From assembly GCF_042427585.1 (NCBI RefSeq), contig NZ_JBHMFC010000074.1, positions 1 to 64,000 of the forward strand: DNA of 64,000 bases, read 5' to 3'. Position 1 is the first letter of the stretch. Each line of letters opens with the position of its first letter. Of the stretch, positions 63,457-64,000 are shown one piece after another. The notes below the pieces were generated by a model. It was not told the origin of the DNA. It was given only the letters and a program-made list of their open reading frames with translations, and searched no databases. The DNA is from Pseudalgibacter ostreae (GTDB taxonomy: Bacteria > Bacteroidota > Bacteroidia > Flavobacteriales > Flavobacteriaceae). Made by a program: the position numbers and the translations under genes.

Positions 63457-64000
63457 CTAAATGGATAATTTTACACCTAAAGCCCATGTTCGCATAAAAG
63501 GATAAGAACTTGAATTTGAATTGGCACTAGCTTCTGGGTCGTAGCCATCATCTAAACTTGTAAACTCAAATAAATCATTTCCAGAAAAGTAAATTCTTAA
63601 ATTATCTATTTCTGTATTTGCAATTTTTAATGCTTTGATGTTATACCCTAACACTAACGTTTTTAAGCGCAAGTATCTGTTATTTTGCAACATAAAATCT
63701 TTGTTAGCAAAGTTCCACGCCGTACGCGTGGCATTGGTACTGGTTCTAGGGTATTGAGAATTGGGTTGAGATTCAGACCAGGTTTTTCCCATAAACGCTG
63801 TAGATTGATTTTGATATACAGCACCAAAAGGATAAGCAAAATAACCTGTTCTTAGTATGTTTTGATCTAACACACCTTGAAAAAATGCTGATATGTCGAA
63901 ATTTTTATATTGGGCATTTAAGTTTAGCCCGTAAACATAATGAGGAGATGCATCTCCCTTATACACAAGATCTTCAGAGTTTATAACCTTATCACCATTG
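63457..64000 (-). CDS. susC: SusC/RagA-type TonB-dependent transporter, C-terminal part (cut by window edge)
   Basis: The frame is open to the right edge, giving the last ~180 residues of the barrel. It shows the NGDKVINSEDLVYKGDASPHY-type motif (shortened: NGDKVINSEDL) that precedes the final strands, then YGLNLNAQYKNFDISAFFQG (shortened: YKNFDISAFFQG), and ends LGVKLSI with the usual aromatic-rich last strand region. It imports oligosaccharides through the outer membrane with SusD. The promoter and N-terminus are outside the window. Confidence 0.9.
   Translation of the reverse strand, partial: NGDKVINSEDLVYKGDASPHYVYGLNLNAQYKNFDISAFFQGVLDQNILRTGYFAYPFGAVYQNQSTAFMGKTWSESQPNSQYPRTSTNATRTAWNFANKDFMLQNNRYLRLKTLVLGYNIKALKIANTEIDNLRIYFSGNDLFEFTSLDDGYDPEASANSNSSSYPFMRTWALGVKLSI

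Noticed and set aside
1..64000. CRISPR arrays, tRNA or rRNA genes, phage genes
   Set aside because: No regularly spaced repeats of CRISPR type, no cloverleaf or rRNA sequence and no phage structural genes were recognised on either strand.

Overview
This is an AT-rich stretch of a marine Bacteroidota genome, most likely a member of the Flavobacteriaceae. The evidence is a SusC/SusD pair at the right edge, type IX secretion (T9SS) sorting tails on two enzymes, many lipoprotein signals, and a mass of sulfatases and glycan-degrading enzymes. Apart from an insertion-sequence transposase end at the left border (2-337, + strand), every gene is on the minus strand. The window is therefore essentially one very large polysaccharide utilization locus (PUL), read from right to left. 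No regulator is encoded inside the window.

Layout in the direction of transcription. (1) 64000-52397: SusC (partial), SusD, a TIG-domain surface glycan-binding lipoprotein, a GH88 unsaturated glucuronyl hydrolase, two beta-helix lipoproteins, a circularly permuted SGNH esterase, a sodium:solute symporter and an FAD oxidoreductase; a hairpin follows. (2) 52119-44150: a T9SS-secreted beta-helix protein with a lectin-like domain, a frameshifted beta-helix gene, an esterase-sulfatase fusion and another beta-helix protein. (3) 43820-27379: GH95, GH141, two tandem putative TIM-barrel hydrolases, a sulfatase, a double esterase, GH172, a sialate-O-acetylesterase-like esterase and a sulfatase. (4) 27178-20385: two beta-helix paralogues and a heparinase II/III-type lyase broken by an in-frame TGA. 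(5) 20165-15741: a beta-helix paralogue, GH43 and GH39. (6) 15157-13094: a T9SS-secreted beta-helix protein with a CBM6-like domain. (7) 12583-410: a sulfatase, GH120, SGNH esterase, haem-containing dehydrogenase, another beta-helix protein, an intact heparinase II/III-type lyase and a sulfatase, closed by a terminator.

The enzyme set (five sulfatase domains, six esterase domains, lyases plus GH88, three beta-xylosidase-type families GH39/GH43/GH120, fucosidase-type GH95/GH141, GH172) points to a sulfated, acylated, uronic-acid-containing heteropolysaccharide with xylose and fucose or galactose, probably algal. The exact substrate cannot be read from sequence.

Three things stand out as possibly undescribed. 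First, nine paralogues of one right-handed beta-helix family that I cannot match to a CAZy family. Second, a 21-bp-period direct repeat (TATAAAYTA-N12-TATAAMYTA) placed upstream of most internal transcription units. Third, an SGNH hydrolase whose catalytic serine block has moved from the N- to the C-terminus.
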